Shown here: positions 11,167 to 24,146 of the stretch, one piece after another | Numbering within the stretch: position 1 is the first letter of the stretch | Layout of the letters: each line of letters begins with the position of its first letter | NCBI GenBank assembly: GCA_015350385.1 | Contig: WNKI01000001.1 | Coordinates: forward strand, 5,962,749 to 6,026,748 | From: Aculops lycopersici | Lineage: Eukaryota; Arthropoda; Arachnida; Trombidiformes; Eriophyidae | Direction of reading: 5' to 3' | Length of the DNA: 64,000 nucleotides | Program-made: the position numbers and the translations under genes | The notes under the pieces: model-generated | What the model saw: the letters and a program-made list of their open reading frames with translations, nothing else | What the model was told of the DNA's origin: nothing | Databases searched by the model: none

Positions 11167-14100
11167 GGTTCTTCTCTCTTCTTTGATGATAAATCTTTAG
11201 AAATTTTTCCTCAGCTAAAATCTTGATCTCTATTCAACAAACTTTTTTGTTTTTATTGAGGAGAAAATCCCAAACAATCTCGAGTTTGTTGTCACACTAA
11301 AAATAATCGGCTAGTTGGCCAGACGTTTAGCGCTAGACCAACAAATAGAAAGTGAATCTGGATCACGCACAATGCAAGAATAGCGACACACACACACACA
11401 CAATAGTTCCACGATAGAATCAGATGTAGAGGCGTTATTTTACAACAGGACTAATATCACCCACCGGTTGCCCATAACAACCGTTGCAAAGGCGCCGCTT
11501 CCGGTTCCGTGATAACTCGTGTCACAACTTTTGCGCCTAACGAACTGAGTTGCAACGGCAAGTCCAGTTATAACTGCGGTGGGATTTGGAGCAAAGCCTA
11601 AAGCGGAAAAGCTTGTCAAGCTTGAAGTTCCGCGACACCACGAGAAGAGTTAAGGGGTAGAATAATTGATTGGTATGTCCGACTGGAGCTAGTCGCCACT
11701 TTGTCGCTAGCCAGCTGCTGGTCAGTTAGCCAATCAACTCACCTGCTCCACTGGCCCAGAAAGGAGCAAAGGTTTTTGCTTCTATGTATTGTGATTGCTC
11801 ACGCTGCAAATCACAATCAATATTTCACCCCCACTTACAACGGAGATGCGGGGCACGGTGCTTGTGGCTTCTCCACTTCACAGTGGGTTTAAACGAATGC
11901 CATCATATAAATGCGTGAAAAACCACCTGAATTGCCATGACAACTGAACGGATGAGTCTCATTATAGCAAATCAACAACAATTGTCGTCGTCGTCGACGT
12001 CGTTGTTGTTGTATTTAAGGCTCTTTTTGAACATCTATTGATTGATCGTTTCTTGGAGGTAGAGTAAGTCAATCGCAACCATTGAGTAGTTTATTTGATT
12101 CGAGTTTGTGGACAGGGGGCGCGAGTTAATGTTGCTGTGGTCGCGCTTACCTCTGGCTCACCGCCAACTTCCGGAACTCGTAGAGGGCTCGGCTTTTTGT
12201 CGCCACTGATGCTGCTACTGCTGCTACTACTACTACTACTATTGCTGCAGCTTGGTTTCCGGTTAATTGAGAAACAAACGGAGATTAGTTTCATCTTGGA
12301 GGTTTAAACTCTTGAGGGGGAGTTTGTGCGAGTGGCACCCAAATGAGAGCAAAACTGGAGAATGCTCGTCCCTCTCTAAATCTCTTTCTTTCCACTAAAA
12401 TTAAATTAACTGACCAGAGTCCAAATTGCACGCGCCACTTGGATTCTGAACTCATGGTGGCTGTCCGCTCGGCCGCTTGGCTGGCCAATAGAAACCTGGA
12501 AGATTATAATGATCATCTACCCACTTAATTTTAGTTTCTACTCTCTTTCCAGCGAACCACCCGCAGAAAGATAGCAACCGAGCAAGCAGATAGAATTTTA
12601 AATGACTGTCAATGGATCAAAATCAATCAATTGATTAGAGTGGGAGGACCCCTAAAGGTTTCGAGTTTCTCCTTTCGCTCGCTCGCTTCCGCCTACCACT
12701 GCAGTGATATGCTCAAGCTACCGGCTGTTTAACTCTAACCACCAAAGACAATTGTTCTTCCCTCTCTACCTGATAACTGGCGCAGCTTATTAACTCTGGC
12801 CGCTTAATAAGCAATAGTAGCAGCACCGGTAGCTGGCATTTAAAATGTTTTGCATGGGCATTTTTCACGCTCATGGTCTAGGAAAGTCAAAGTGGCACTG
12901 CTACTTTGACTTGAAACGCTACTGGCGGCACAACACACACATCCACATGCACTCTACGGACACTGGCCAACCCAACTACCTGCCATTTGCTTGATTACTA
13001 GCTACTTCACCAGCCACCAGAACCATTTGGACGCAACCACCTCGTTGCTCTCTCTCTCTCTGTCTGTCTATCTCTTGTTGTTGTCGGCACGCCCACAAGC
13101 AACTACATCGCAGTGGCCACTTTATGGCCCCGGCAATCGGAATTGTTAAAACCGGCAACTCTTCTCTCGTTTTCAGTTGGGTGTCTGTTTGCCTTTGCCT
13201 CATTTTGAGACGGAGGATGCAGAAACCACCGAGCAACTAGGTGGCGCCACTCCAAGTTGCAAGCCAACGACCAGAGGCCGCCTACCCTCTGGCCACAGAT
13301 AAACTCTTCGTTGCTTCCCCTCCTTCTCTATCTCCTCGAATGCTTTGAGAAAAACGGAACTCAATGGTCCACTTCCGCTATCGTGCAAACTTGATTAATG
13401 ATACTTTGGTGTAGTTGGTCTATTTTGGTTTAGTTTAGTCCAGTCGAGGGAAAAAGTCTATGAAGCTCAGGTAAACTGATCCGATTATTATCTCTCCTGC
13501 TCAGGTATTAACCACCGACTCACACAAACAAAAACTAGTATCACTCCGCCAAACATTTAAACTGACCCCCAACGAAGTATCTCTCTGCTAACTAGACAAA
13601 AAATGTTTTTCCACACGAACAACAATCAAACTTTGCGAGGATTTGCCAATGGATTTGACATGATTTATTAATTATTCCTCTTCTCTGGTTCCCCTACACT
13701 GGAGCTCAATGCTCAAAGAGCACAAGCGAGTTTTGTTGTTGTTGCTGCTCCATTGAACTCTTTACTTTTACCTTTTGAAGAGGGAGAATACACGAGTCTT
13801 AGGAGTCTCTTCAAGTGGACAAACTACTCACAAGGTCAATGGAATCAAACAACGAAACAAGCACCAAACAAACGACACTTTTGTGACAAACTTTTGGCAG
13901 TTACTCTTCTATTCTGTCTTCCTCGGAATGCGCGCCACTCGCCGTGCAAAATGCACAAGAGCAAAACAGAGGAACTCTTTCGCGAATTGCGATTTGCGCC
14001 GGCGACCACCTGAGGATTCCCATTCATCGCTCGTGCAATCTGAATCACTTCCTCTCTTCCTCCACTTCTTTCAGTGTTTAACACGAGATCGATTTGTTGG

Positions 14101-15935
14101 AAAATTGATTAGCTGCTAACACTAATTCAAGTGGCACTTTAAAGTGACAAAAATAACCTCAGCCTCCAATCGGAAGTGTTAAGATGGACGAGTTTGGGCC
14201 TCGAGGCAAAGTTCGTTTGGCTGCATCAGCGGCAACAGCAGCAGAGGCGGCTACCGTTTGGATTCATGCCACTCGCTGACCACGACTAGCAGTGGTGACA
14301 ATTGGTCGGCAGTCGTGACTGAGGTGCTCATCTACTCTCACTGGAATGATCCAGGTTGTTTCGAGGAAAAATTGGCGATCTCGAGTTGAGGGTTAGAATT
14401 TTGGGAGATGGAATAGGAATAGAATATAAAAATTTTAGCTGAAAACCACTTTCGTGGCACGCGAAGTAATCCATTTGAATCGCTCCAAGGTTGTTGTTGT
14501 TGTTTTTTTTTCTCATTCTTATAGTAACAGCGTGAGTTGATCTAATGACAGGTTAACTGGATCGTTGCGGTTGCGCTCTTTACCTGGTGTCTTTGTGCAC
14601 CACCGCCAGCTGACCCAGAGTTGCGGTCGTTATAATGAAATTAAAACTCGTGTAAACACGAGCGCCAACCTCACTTTAGCGCTTGGGCGAGCGGAAGGTG
14701 CCAATTTGAGGCGTCGAAGGTGATTCATGGGCAAACTAAATGACGATTGTTGGTTTTGGGCCAGCAGGTAATCTCCTCATTGCTTGCTTGGGACGACACA
14801 ACAAGTGGCCGGCTTGCTTCAATCGAGTGTACCAGCATCGAGTTGAAGGTTTGTCTCAGGTGAAGACAATTCAATTATTGTGCGCTGACCTCAAAAGGCA
14901 AGAACGATAACAAAAGCAGAAAAACCTAACTCAAGATTCAGCGAGAGTTCATTTGGATCGAGGTCCAGAGTTCAGTCCAGTTGGTCTGAACTCTGGAACT
15001 TGAGATTGCGAGCTCAACTCAATGTTTGGATCACATTAAGCTAACTCTCGACCCTCCGAGTTAGATCCTGTTGCATCATGGTTGACCTTTTGAGGCAAAA
15101 TGGATGCAAGATACTGATTAGCAGGATGAAGCAATCGCTTTTCCGGTTGTATAATTACTCTCCGCAACTTCCACTGTACTCGCGAGTAGCTAGGCATCGC
15201 GAAATTAGCGATGCGCAACCAGACGAGGCAATAAATTTAACTGTCGTCGTTTATATCTGGTCCCTTGTTGCCACTTGCTGGTTGGTGGCCGGCAAACGGT
15301 TCCAAGTTTCGGCCGACAGTGGCGCAACCGCAATGACACAACGCTCACTGCTGCTTTTGGCTCCAGTGGCCAGCGCACTCGTGATTGGCTCAGTTTCGTC
15401 GCCAGGTAGAGATGAGTTTTTGGTTGGAACCGTTATATTAAGGATAAGGATAATCATGATGACGATTGCGCTGTAGTAATAATAATGAGCATCATCATCA
15501 TCATCAACAACAACAAAAACGAGACCAACTACGACTAGGAATATGATGATGAACATTAGATTTGAAATTCAAAATGCAGTTTAAATCGAAATATGTAAAT
15601 AACAATTTGAACTCAAGCGCGTGGCACAACTTGTGCCCCACCGACTCTTTGCCTTAAATTGAATGGGCCGAGGGGCCGTTTTTAGTAATCGTTCGTTGGA
15701 TAAAAAGAGATGTCGTCGCAGTTGTTGAGGTTGCTAATGTTGTGGCAGTTTTCGGCAAATTGATAAGGACACTAACGGGAGGCGCGACGACCAGAAGGAA
15801 AGTGTCTCTTGTCACGCAGGCGACTGGTTATGGTGTATATTAAGACGACTGGACAATGGATACAACCACCAACTAGTGAAGGAGCAACACTAGCTCAGCT
15901 ACTGACCAGTAGCAACCAACCAGTTGATGGTTGTG

Positions 15936-15990
15936 CTTTTTAGTAGTAGTAGTAGTAGCAGTAGCAGTAGTGAGCTATACTACTAAAAAG
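15936..15990. repeat. Inverted repeat around a TAG microsatellite
   Basis: CTTTTTAGTAGTA at 15936-15948 is matched by its exact reverse complement TACTACTAAAAAG at 15978-15990. The 29-nt loop is made of TAG/CAG units. A 13-bp perfect stem could form a cruciform or RNA hairpin; no function is known. Confidence 0.8.
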
Positions 15991-18814
15991 TCGCGCGCGA
16001 CGATTGACAGGTAAGCGAGATTTATGCCCGCAAACTGCGAGGTCTCATTTTAATAATAAAGAAATTAAAACTCTTGTCTCCTGTCCAAAAGAAACTGACT
16101 TCTTGTTACTTTATCATCGGGAATCTCAAGCTGAGTTACGTTCGCGCTAGTCCCTCTCTTATTTATGGTGATTTGATGGTTCTAGCCGCAAATTGAACAG
16201 AAGTTATTGCCATTTGGTCAGTTCGTGTCGATGTTGCTGCTAGTGTTGCCTGAATGTTGTGTAAATGAATTCATCAAGCGACAGTTACTTTTCTTTGCGT
16301 CAGATCAAATGTTGCAACTGGAATGAGCTCCTCTGCTTGATTCTAACGGTCAACTTGATGCACCATTCGCTCGTCGCCAAGTTGAAGAAAATTGTTAACT
16401 TCTTTGTCGTAACTTCTTTTTGATTTGAAAATTTTCATTGTAAAAATCTATTCTAAAATTTAAAGAGTGCTAACATTCACGTGATACAACGACCAATCGA
16501 TTGACTTCCATTACAACAACAAATACAACAACTTTGTTGCCGACAACAACGACATAAGGCAACTACAGCCAAATTGCGGGGGCGCTGCGCTGCAAACGAG
16601 ATAACGATAATGACCGAAAGTTTCCAGGTATATCGACTGGCCAACTCGCATCGCTGGTTCAATTGTGGGCCAGCCGAAGCATTGGACTAAATGGTAGGTA
16701 TTGAGACTTTTGCTGCCGTCCCAGCAGAGCGCTCGGATCCATCTATCTATGTATCTATCCGATTGCGTTGCGATGAGCGCACTACTGACGCGTGCAAATA
16801 AAACGAGCAACTGGTAGTTGTACGTCAGGTCAGCAGATAGAATGGGGGATAGGGAGTATCACAGCAACATCAACAACAACAACAACCTAATCTTCCACTC
16901 GAGTTCACTTTTATGTCTCTCACAATGACCAACTAGTGATCTAATTTTCGCCACTATCTATCTGTGTATCTATGCATCGGTAGCTATTATACTACCATTG
17001 TTATTGTTATCAATAGAATGTTCGATGTTCATATTGATGGTCGAGTGCCCCCAGTCAGTTTATGGTGCAGCATGATGATACGACGTCGCATTCATCAGAC
17101 ATTCAATTTTGCCCCCAACCATTTACCTGCAAGCAGCTTCACCTATCTCCTCGCGCTGACCACTCACTCACTTACTCTGACTCAGTCGCAGTCGCGGTCT
17201 CTGTCACTCTCTGATAGACTGAGTAACTCAATGCCCTCGTTTGCACTCTATCAGTTTCCATGTCCAATGAAACATTTCTGCTCCAACTGGCGGCAATCAA
17301 TCTCGTCACAAAGGAACCTGAACTCAATCTAGTTTACTCCTCTTTGCTCTTTTGGTTATGTGCGCAAATAAACTGCCTCTAAACTATACTCTGTCGCCTT
17401 CGAAGGACCTTAATCCCCGAGGTGAACAACTGGCGGCGGCGGCGGCTACTCAGAAACGCTCAGACGCTTGGGTGCAAGTTTTTCTTCTCCATTTGGAAAT
17501 CCAATTAAAACTGAGAGCACTTGTTGCTTTGCACGCATTCTCAAGAGGATTAAAATCCTCGAATCTCACGTGCAACCAACAAACTGCACATGTAGCCGAG
17601 TTTTAGGAGATGGTAGCCTCAACAACGATGACAAATCGCCAGCGAGTATTCAAATTTCAAATTGATACAAAGCAGTCTACTCGGCACAGCAGTTGCTCAT
17701 ATTTTCGCCATATCCACTTCGGCCAAAGAGAAGCGTAGGAGTGTAGCAAAATGCGATAATAACCATGATTAATTGTGTCGCTATTGGTGGTATCATGGCA
17801 TTCAGCTCCAATATCGCGGCCTCCCTTCTCCGCCAACAATCTCCTCGTCTGTTCATATCTATCTACCTGAGTGATATTGCCGCAAGAAACTATTTGTTGA
17901 ACTTGGTAGCATTCGAATCAATCATTGACGACAATCACGGAGGAGACACACTTTTAGCGCGTGCTTCCATCAATGGCCCCAACAACACAGACAACATTCA
18001 ATGCCGACAGGCGGCAGCCAGGGAAGCGTTTATCTGGATACCAATACAACAGGACAACACGAGCCAGTTCGAGAGATACACCAACTGTTGCCACCACCAC
18101 CACCACCGCCACCATCACCACCAACTAATTGCTCCCCATTCATATCGCCGATGGCCGAAGCGATGTTGTCGTTGCTACTGTTGCTCTTTTATAAGATAAA
18201 AGCACACATCGTCGCCTAGTTGGACGTCCCGCTGATTGGGACGTTTAGTGATGTTAGTTTATCATCATGGAGGGGAGAGAAGAAGGAAGGAAGAGGGACG
18301 GAGATGATCAGATGGATAGAGAGCAAAGGTAACTTGGTGAGTAATTCGGAGGCATAGAAAAAATGGACTCAAATGGACAAGCGAGTTGCAGTTTACCTGC
18401 TCTTGCGCTTAAAATCGAATCAATCATCATTCGAGGCCAGGCGACCTGTTGCTGCTCGGTCAGACCAGTGCTCCGTTGCCGCGTCGTTTTGTCGCTTCTC
18501 ATTGCATCCCACACATTGGACACTGGATCTAAACGGAAGTTGTGCTTCTTAGAGCAACTAGAAAAAATAGAATAAAATCTAATGTACGTTGCAGCAATAT
18601 CTTTTGCCACTAAATGATGATCTCGTTGGCACCCCGAGGAACACTGATGATGTTCTTTTACATCAATTTTCAACGCTAAATGATCTACTAAATCCAAAAA
18701 TCTCGATGGTTATCTCAACTTCTCACACTTTTTCTCTCTGCTCGGCCCACTCGTTTAACGTGGAACTTGTCACACAGAAAATCTGTCGCCCTCTGGTCAC
18801 ACTGAAGTAGGAGA

Positions 18815-18835
18815 TGTGTTGCAACTTGCAACACA
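18815..18835. repeat. Perfect 21-bp palindrome with single-base centre
   Basis: TGTGTTGCAA, then C, then TTGCAACACA: two 10-bp arms around one base. The TTGCAA core resembles bZIP (C/EBP or PAR-type) half-sites, so a dimeric transcription-factor site is one possible reading. Confidence 0.85.
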
Positions 18836-18950
18836 ATGGGCCGACGACTTGCTCCGGTTTGGTTGCCGCAACATTAGGTTGCGGTGAGGCCAACTGTTGC
18901 GCCTGTCCGGTTGCTCTTACCTGCGCGAAACCCAACTCCTCTATTCGATC

Positions 18951-18974
18951 GAGAGAGAGAGAGAGAGAGAGAGA
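18951..18974. repeat. (GA)n microsatellite
   Basis: About 12 GA units. GAGA runs of this kind are frequent through the window (also near 24070, 31960, 36094) and could bind GAGA-type factors, but may be neutral. Confidence 0.9.
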
Positions 18975-20344
18975 AAGAATAATCACGCTTGCATTAGCGA
19001 CTCCGGTTGTGGCGCTTGTCCAAGCATATGATGCAACTGTCGCCCTGAAGATTACAATCAGTTGGTTTCGAACATCTTCAAAAAGAGGAAGAGAGAAGCG
19101 ACTGCCTCCAACACCCAAAGTTGTTGCTGGTTGCCTCTCGCCTAACGTTTCACACCACGACCTTTTTGCGCTCATTCTCCTCGCACTAGACTTCTGGCAC
19201 AAGATTCAATGCAAAATAGAATAGTTACCGAGACGATGGTGAGTCGCAAAGGCCAAGAGGCGAAGTTATGAATTCATCCAAGCGGCCAAATCAAATGACA
19301 AAATATTTACGCAAGAAACATTAGGGAGGAGGGAATGATTTTCTCGACTGTTCACTTGGATTTTTCTCTCTTGAATTTGGTGCAGGCAAACTTTTGCATA
19401 ATGTTGTTACATACATGTGATTTATTATCTTTTTCCACTTGAATCCTTGGCCCTTCAAGCCGAGCAAAAGTTTTGTGTGCCTCTCGCCTCCCCTAACGCC
19501 TTCTTCAATCAGAGGAGGAGGAGTTGAATCTAAAATCTCTCGCACCTATCCAATGATAAAGCAAAGAGCGGAAAAGAAGAAGAAGCCGCGAAAATTAACC
19601 TCTTGCCCTGAGAGCAACATGATGAGAATACTGTGAGTGTATATGAGCAACAACAATAACAACTGAACAGAAGATCCATTGATGATATATTAAGGAGATC
19701 GAGTCTAGCGCCATAACCGAGCAACATGACACTTGAGATTGAAAGGGCAAAACCGGTAGGATTCTTTCGAGTGTCTCAAATCATAATTCATATTCAAACG
19801 GTTTCTCTCCCGTTAGCTGCCTCTCTACCTCCAACCCAAGAGGCAGCTGCTTGATTACTGCACCACCAGTGGGTTTGGAAGCAGGAGATTTTCCGGAAGT
19901 ACGAGGCGAACTCAGTCAATGGCAACGAACCCTTAAGAGTTGAGGGTTCTTTGGCCTCGGGGTTGGCAAGCTAATCCCAACAGGAGCAGTTGCACCGAAA
20001 ACCCTCAAGTTTGCGATGATGTAACAACACGCCAATCAAAATTTGAAGTTGCCGTTGCGTCTCTCGTCGTCGCGGGTTTGATAATTCAATTTTGAAGAGG
20101 AGATGATTTCCAAATCCCATTGAATCAAATCAAATTTTAAACAATCCACGCTCCTCTCGGGTCATCATAATGCTTGACTCATGGCTTTAAATGTGAAATG
20201 TGAAATGTGAAATGAGGTGAGGTGACGAGGGGAGAGGCCAATGAAAGCCCTTGCAATGGATCACTGCCATGTCGTCATCTTCATCGCAACCATGAGAGGT
20301 GATGGCAGTTGGGAGATGGTTTCATCATGACATTTGATCACTCT

Positions 20345-20790
20345 ATCGCCATCTTACCTTTGTGCTGTTTCTCCAAAAGAAGTTGCGCCGTGAACGTGGA
20401 AGCTCGACCCACCGATCTCCAATTCTACTCCTCGAGTTCGTCAAGTAACTGGAGCTTTTGACCTTCTGGAGCGTGAAAATTTGAATATCACTGCCTGAGT
20501 GATACTCGAACCAACACACGGTGGTGGACAATCAGACCTTTGGATTGATACAATTGCAAGGGTGTCAAAATTTTGTCGAATTTCGGGAGCATGAAGTCGG
20601 TGAATGTGTCGCAATATTCGTTGCAGTGCCCAAGAGAGCAGTCGGTGCATTGGTTCGGCGCAATTATTGGATTGAGAAGTTTGGAAAGTCACTATTTTAC
20701 CCTTTTGGCCGCTTTCCTGGTTACCAATCTCGATGTCCTTGAAGATTTCATTATAAAATTCGTATTTACAGCCGAGATATCGTTGAAACA
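20345..20790 (-). pseudogene. Possible degraded coding remnant, family not recognised
   Basis: The minus strand gives protein-like text only by changing frame. One frame (20791 to about 20640) reads YLGCKYEFYNEIFKDIEIG and on to NNCAEPMHRLL. A second frame then gives CNEYCDTFTDFMLPKFDKIL, LTPLQLYQSKGLIVHHRVLV, and after a TGA and later a TAG, HAPEGQKLQLLDELEE and FTAQLLLEKQHKG. The ordered charged and hydrophobic pattern looks less random than neighbouring frames. I could not name a family, and chance remains possible. Confidence 0.25.
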
Positions 20791-21100
20791 AGGTCGGTGG
20801 TGTGAAATTTCGAGACTCACGAACAGAGAAGACGTTCAGTGCTGGGGGCTAGAGCAGAAACCAGGTGGCGCTAGTTGCGGCGCCCCAGGAACAAGCGCGA
20901 GCAACTGTTGATTGTGCGTGCAGCGCGCTTGCGCGTGAACGAACCAGAAGCCTGTTGCCGGTCTCTCTACTGTTTGGGCTGAAAACAACGGCGCCGGTCA
21001 TCTCAATGGCTACTTGTTGCTCGTGCGCAGTGAAGCACCAGTGCTGCTTCGCTTAAAACTGGGGCCCCGAATTCCGTTTGGGTTCTCCCGTGAACCTCCA

Positions 21101-21106
21101 TATATT
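21101..21106 (+). promoter_or_regulatory. TATA-like element of the first bHLH gene
   Basis: CCATATATTCAGTT: a TATATT core about 150 nt upstream of the ATG at 21255. A CAGGTG E-box lies further upstream at 20862-20867. Weak match, inferred from spacing. Confidence 0.3.
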
Positions 21107-21254
21107 CAGTTGGCAACTTGAAACCTTAATCATTCGTTTGTTCGCGTCGAACGAGAGAGGAACCAAGTTGAAGTTTGAGTTTTAACTTGAAAATTTTTCA
21201 AAACTATGTACAACTAGCGAGGAGGAAAAACAAACTCTCCAACAGCAAATCAAA

Positions 21255-22664
21255 ATGCCAGCCTTAATCAAGCAACAACTAGCCATGAATCTACTAGAGC
21301 AAAGCACCCAAATCAACGCGGGACCAACAATGACAACCCAAACCCCAACACAAATACAAACACAAACCACCAAGATTACAAAGGTAAGACGGACGAGGCA
21401 GCCGAGGAATCCTCAGCTCAGTGTTGCGCGGCGCAATGAGCGCGAACGCAACCGAGTCAAGATGGTCAACAACGGCTTTGCCCTACTGAGAGACCACCTG
21501 CCCATCGAGGACTTGCAGGCTTGCGAGCAGATTGACGGCTCAGAGTGCGGCTCCGACACACCGACGCCCGGCGACAAGAGCGGCAAGTCGAAGAAGTTTT
21601 CCAAGGTTGAGACGCTGAGGGCGGCCATTGCATACATTAAGTTTCTAACTGAACTTAAGAGCAGCACAGAGTCAGAGTTTGAGTCGATCAGTATCATGCA
21701 AAATGGACAACAATCACAACAGGCCCAACAACAATCTGTCTCCTCTATATTAACCTACGATGAGGAGCCCCTCAGCGTAGGCGAGCCACTAAGCACTTGC
21801 AGCTCGATGCAGTCAAACTCAAACAACTCGGCAGGTAATGGGTACCACCAATCAGCGCACCAAGTTTACCCACTGGCGACTGGAGCGCCCACCTGCGAGC
21901 AATTTGTCAAGTTGGAACCCCAACAGCAACACACGTCTCAAGTCTACCTTCACCAATTTCAGAATCACCACCAACCACAAAGCCAACAGCAATCAGTTGT
22001 GGTCACTAGCCTGCCCTCGCCTCAGCACTCGCAAGTGTCAAATGGAAGCCAACAATACAACCAATACAGCCAACAGCAGCAGCAGCAGCAGCAACCTTTG
22101 AGCCCAACGCAACAAGTTGTCGACCAGCAGCAACCCTCGCATACTCACCTGTGGATCCAGCAACACCAAAGCTCATTCCAGGAGCAACAGCAACAATACC
22201 TACAACAGCAACAACAACAACAACAACAACAGCAATGGTACCTACAACAACAAACCACCCCAACCACACAGACAACCGAGGCAATCAACGTCGACCAACA
22301 CCAATGTGATGCATCGTCCAACTGGACCAACAGCTACGCGCCAACCTCATCACAACAGATTGACTCGCCCCACCGCCAGTCGCAACAGCTGGACTTGATG
22401 GATCTCAACCAAATCAACAATCAACACCAGCAAATCCAATCGCCAGGTAGCCAGCAAATGGACTCGCCCGTTTGGTACAGTAATAACGGCAATGGATCGC
22501 CAGCGAGTGTGCAAAGTCTCCAGCAGCAACCACAAATTGTCGCCTTCAACCAGCTCAACAACAACAACAACAACAACCTCCACCAACAACATCATCATCA
22601 TCACCACCACCACCACCAACAACAACAACAGCACAATCACCACATTAGCCTGTATAGCCAATAG
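21255..22664 (+). CDS. ASH: Achaete-scute homologue, Q-rich bHLH transcription factor
   Basis: Predicted 469 aa, single exon. The bHLH spans about residues 59-134: basic region RRNERERNRVKMVNNGFALL, helix 1 ending RDHLP, a long loop of about 30 residues (containing SGKSKK), then FSKVETLRAAIAYIKFL. The RNERERNRV...VN.GF..LR signature and the enlarged loop are diagnostic of the achaete-scute (ASC/ASCL) family, which dimerises with Daughterless/E proteins on E-boxes to select neural precursors. A SYDSYEPLS-like element seen in relatives is echoed by TYDEEPLSV at about residue 167. The remainder is a Gln/His/Asn-rich tail. The acidic LLD..SW C-terminal motif of many ASC proteins is not visible. 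An AAGGTAAGA donor-like string at about 21380 lies inside the open frame, so an alternative 5' exon cannot be excluded. A poly(A) signal follows the stop by 18 nt. Confidence 0.92.
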   Translation: MPALIKQQLAMNLLEQSTQINAGPTMTTQTPTQIQTQTTKITKVRRTRQPRNPQLSVARRNERERNRVKMVNNGFALLRDHLPIEDLQACEQIDGSECGSDTPTPGDKSGKSKKFSKVETLRAAIAYIKFLTELKSSTESEFESISIMQNGQQSQQAQQQSVSSILTYDEEPLSVGEPLSTCSSMQSNSNNSAGNGYHQSAHQVYPLATGAPTCEQFVKLEPQQQHTSQVYLHQFQNHHQPQSQQQSVVVTSLPSPQHSQVSNGSQQYNQYSQQQQQQQQPLSPTQQVVDQQQPSHTHLWIQQHQSSFQEQQQQYLQQQQQQQQQQQWYLQQQTTPTTQTTEAINVDQHQCDASSNWTNSYAPTSSQQIDSPHRQSQQLDLMDLNQINNQHQQIQSPGSQQMDSPVWYSNNGNGSPASVQSLQQQPQIVAFNQLNNNNNNNLHQQHHHHHHHHHQQQQQHNHHISLYSQ

Positions 22665-22682
22665 TGTCTACTGATTAATATA

Positions 22683-22688
22683 AATAAA
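22683..22688 (+). terminator. Poly(A) signal of the achaete-scute homologue
   Basis: AATAAA begins 19 nt after the end of the TAG stop (22662-22664) and is followed by a T/G-rich stretch, as expected for cleavage. This implies a very short 3' UTR. Confidence 0.6.
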
Positions 22689-24116
22689 CTTGTTTTCATG
22701 ACTAAAATAACATTCCTAGTTGTCCTTCACCATTTCTACCTGTTGATTTTGACTTCAATCATCGGAAATTCCCATTGAGCCTCCAATTTTTGGGGCCCGA
22801 GAGCCATATCAAATGAATGCATTGCCTCGCTCAAAATACTCATCACCGATGAGTATCTTGTGCCCATGCACAGGTGTCTGGGCACTCCATTGTTGCTCGT
22901 TGTAAATTTGGAGGATAAATCTGTGTGGGTTGGGAATCTGTATGAGTTGCCAGCTTGCATACAGAATGATACTCGCTCTAGCTATCGAGTCGGTGGGACT
23001 CGACGGCAACTTGTTGCGCCTGCGCCAAATATTCCCTTTGGCCGCTCGTTTGCGTGAACTCTATTACACAACGCGCCAAGCACAAGCTTCAGTTGCCCGA
23101 GAGCTAGACGAGCAGGTAACAAGTTGCGCACTAAACTTCCCTCCGAACTTTTGGGGTTACTTGACTCACGACAACCTGTTGCTCTTGCTGTTCCCGAGGG
23201 CCAACTGGCAGCTAGCTTGTGTGCGAGTTTCCGATGGGAGCAGGTGCAATTTGTTTCCACTATCGACTGATCAATTGACGGACTTGCAAGACCACTAGCT
23301 GCACCACCACCACTGCAGCTACTAATACCAAACAACTTGTTGCTTGGTAGTCTTGCCGAGCAGTCTGTAGACTACAACGCAGTCAGTCATTCTATCGCTT
23401 CAGTCGTTTGTTATGCGTCTCTCAGGTCGCCACTTCCATCTCCTATCCGCTCGCTCTCAAACTCAACCATTCAACTTTTGTTTATAGATTGAGTTCAACC
23501 GCAACTCGTCAAGCTTGAAGCCTAGAAAAGCAAGTTGAAGCTGACCAAGTGACCAGAGGAGAGAAGAAAATTCAACAGACAAAAAATTCAGAAGCTGCAA
23601 ATTTAAATTGACAATAACGGAACCCATAAAAGAGATGAGAAATCCCCAAGGGGAAATGACAGATCTTTTCCAACTTTCGGTTTCGCTCTGCTGAATGCTC
23701 CCTTCAATTTCAGGCTGTTGGGTGGGAGCGAATCGGATGACAATCATGCAATTTAATGCCGTGGTTAGTATTAGCTCTTGGTGACGGTGATACTAATCAT
23801 AGCATCAGTTTGAATCGGCCGCATTACTATTACTGGTTGCGGCGAGCGGCGAGAGTGGCATTGGATTTTGATGAGAGCTGTCTAGAGGAGAAAACTCACA
23901 TAGAAGTTGGAAGATAGACTGACAATCATCATAAACTAGAATCGGAAATCCAGTTCAAGTTACAAGGGAAGCGGCATCAAGTTCATGGTCACACTAGCAC
24001 AAGCAGCAGCAAGAGATAGATAGAGAGAAAACCGCAATTGACCAATTGGAAGCGACGCGGTGAATGACGACGAGAGAGAGAGAGAGAGAAGGAGGAAGAA
24101 GAAGAGTTTTTTGCCA

Positions 24117-24146
24117 TTACCTTTACCTTTACCTTTACCTTTACCT
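24117..24146. repeat. (CCTTTA)n short tandem repeat
   Basis: About five CTTTAC hexamer units ending in TTACCTG. It follows a GA run and a GAA-rich stretch. It is not the arthropod telomere unit (TTAGG). Confidence 0.85.

Larger units (their letters stand above)
11167..20344. promoter_or_regulatory. Gene desert upstream of the first bHLH gene (inferred regulatory DNA)
   Basis: Over 9 kb with no protein-like frame longer than about 130 codons and no RNA gene recognised. It is rich in CAGGTA/TACCTG hexamers (for example 13468-13473, 13502-13507, 16008-16013), CAACTAG/CTAGTTG heptamers, CTCT/GAGA runs and short trinucleotide repeats. Two inverted repeats are listed separately. Regulatory function is inferred from gene-poverty next to a proneural-type gene, by analogy with the enhancer-rich Drosophila achaete-scute complex; nothing here proves it. 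Confidence 0.4.

Noticed and set aside
15078..15476. 132-codon plus-strand frame with hydrophobic stretches
   Set aside because: An opposite-strand frame overlaps most of it, the composition follows local simple repeats, and no family pattern is visible.
21375..21390. Splice donor AAGGTAAGA inside the achaete-scute homologue
   Set aside because: The reading frame runs through it into the bHLH domain and no matching acceptor with a coherent downstream frame was seen. It is kept only as a caveat in the gene entry.
24117..24146. Telomere-like hexamer repeat
   Set aside because: The unit is CCTTTA, not the arthropod TTAGG, and the run is only about five units long.
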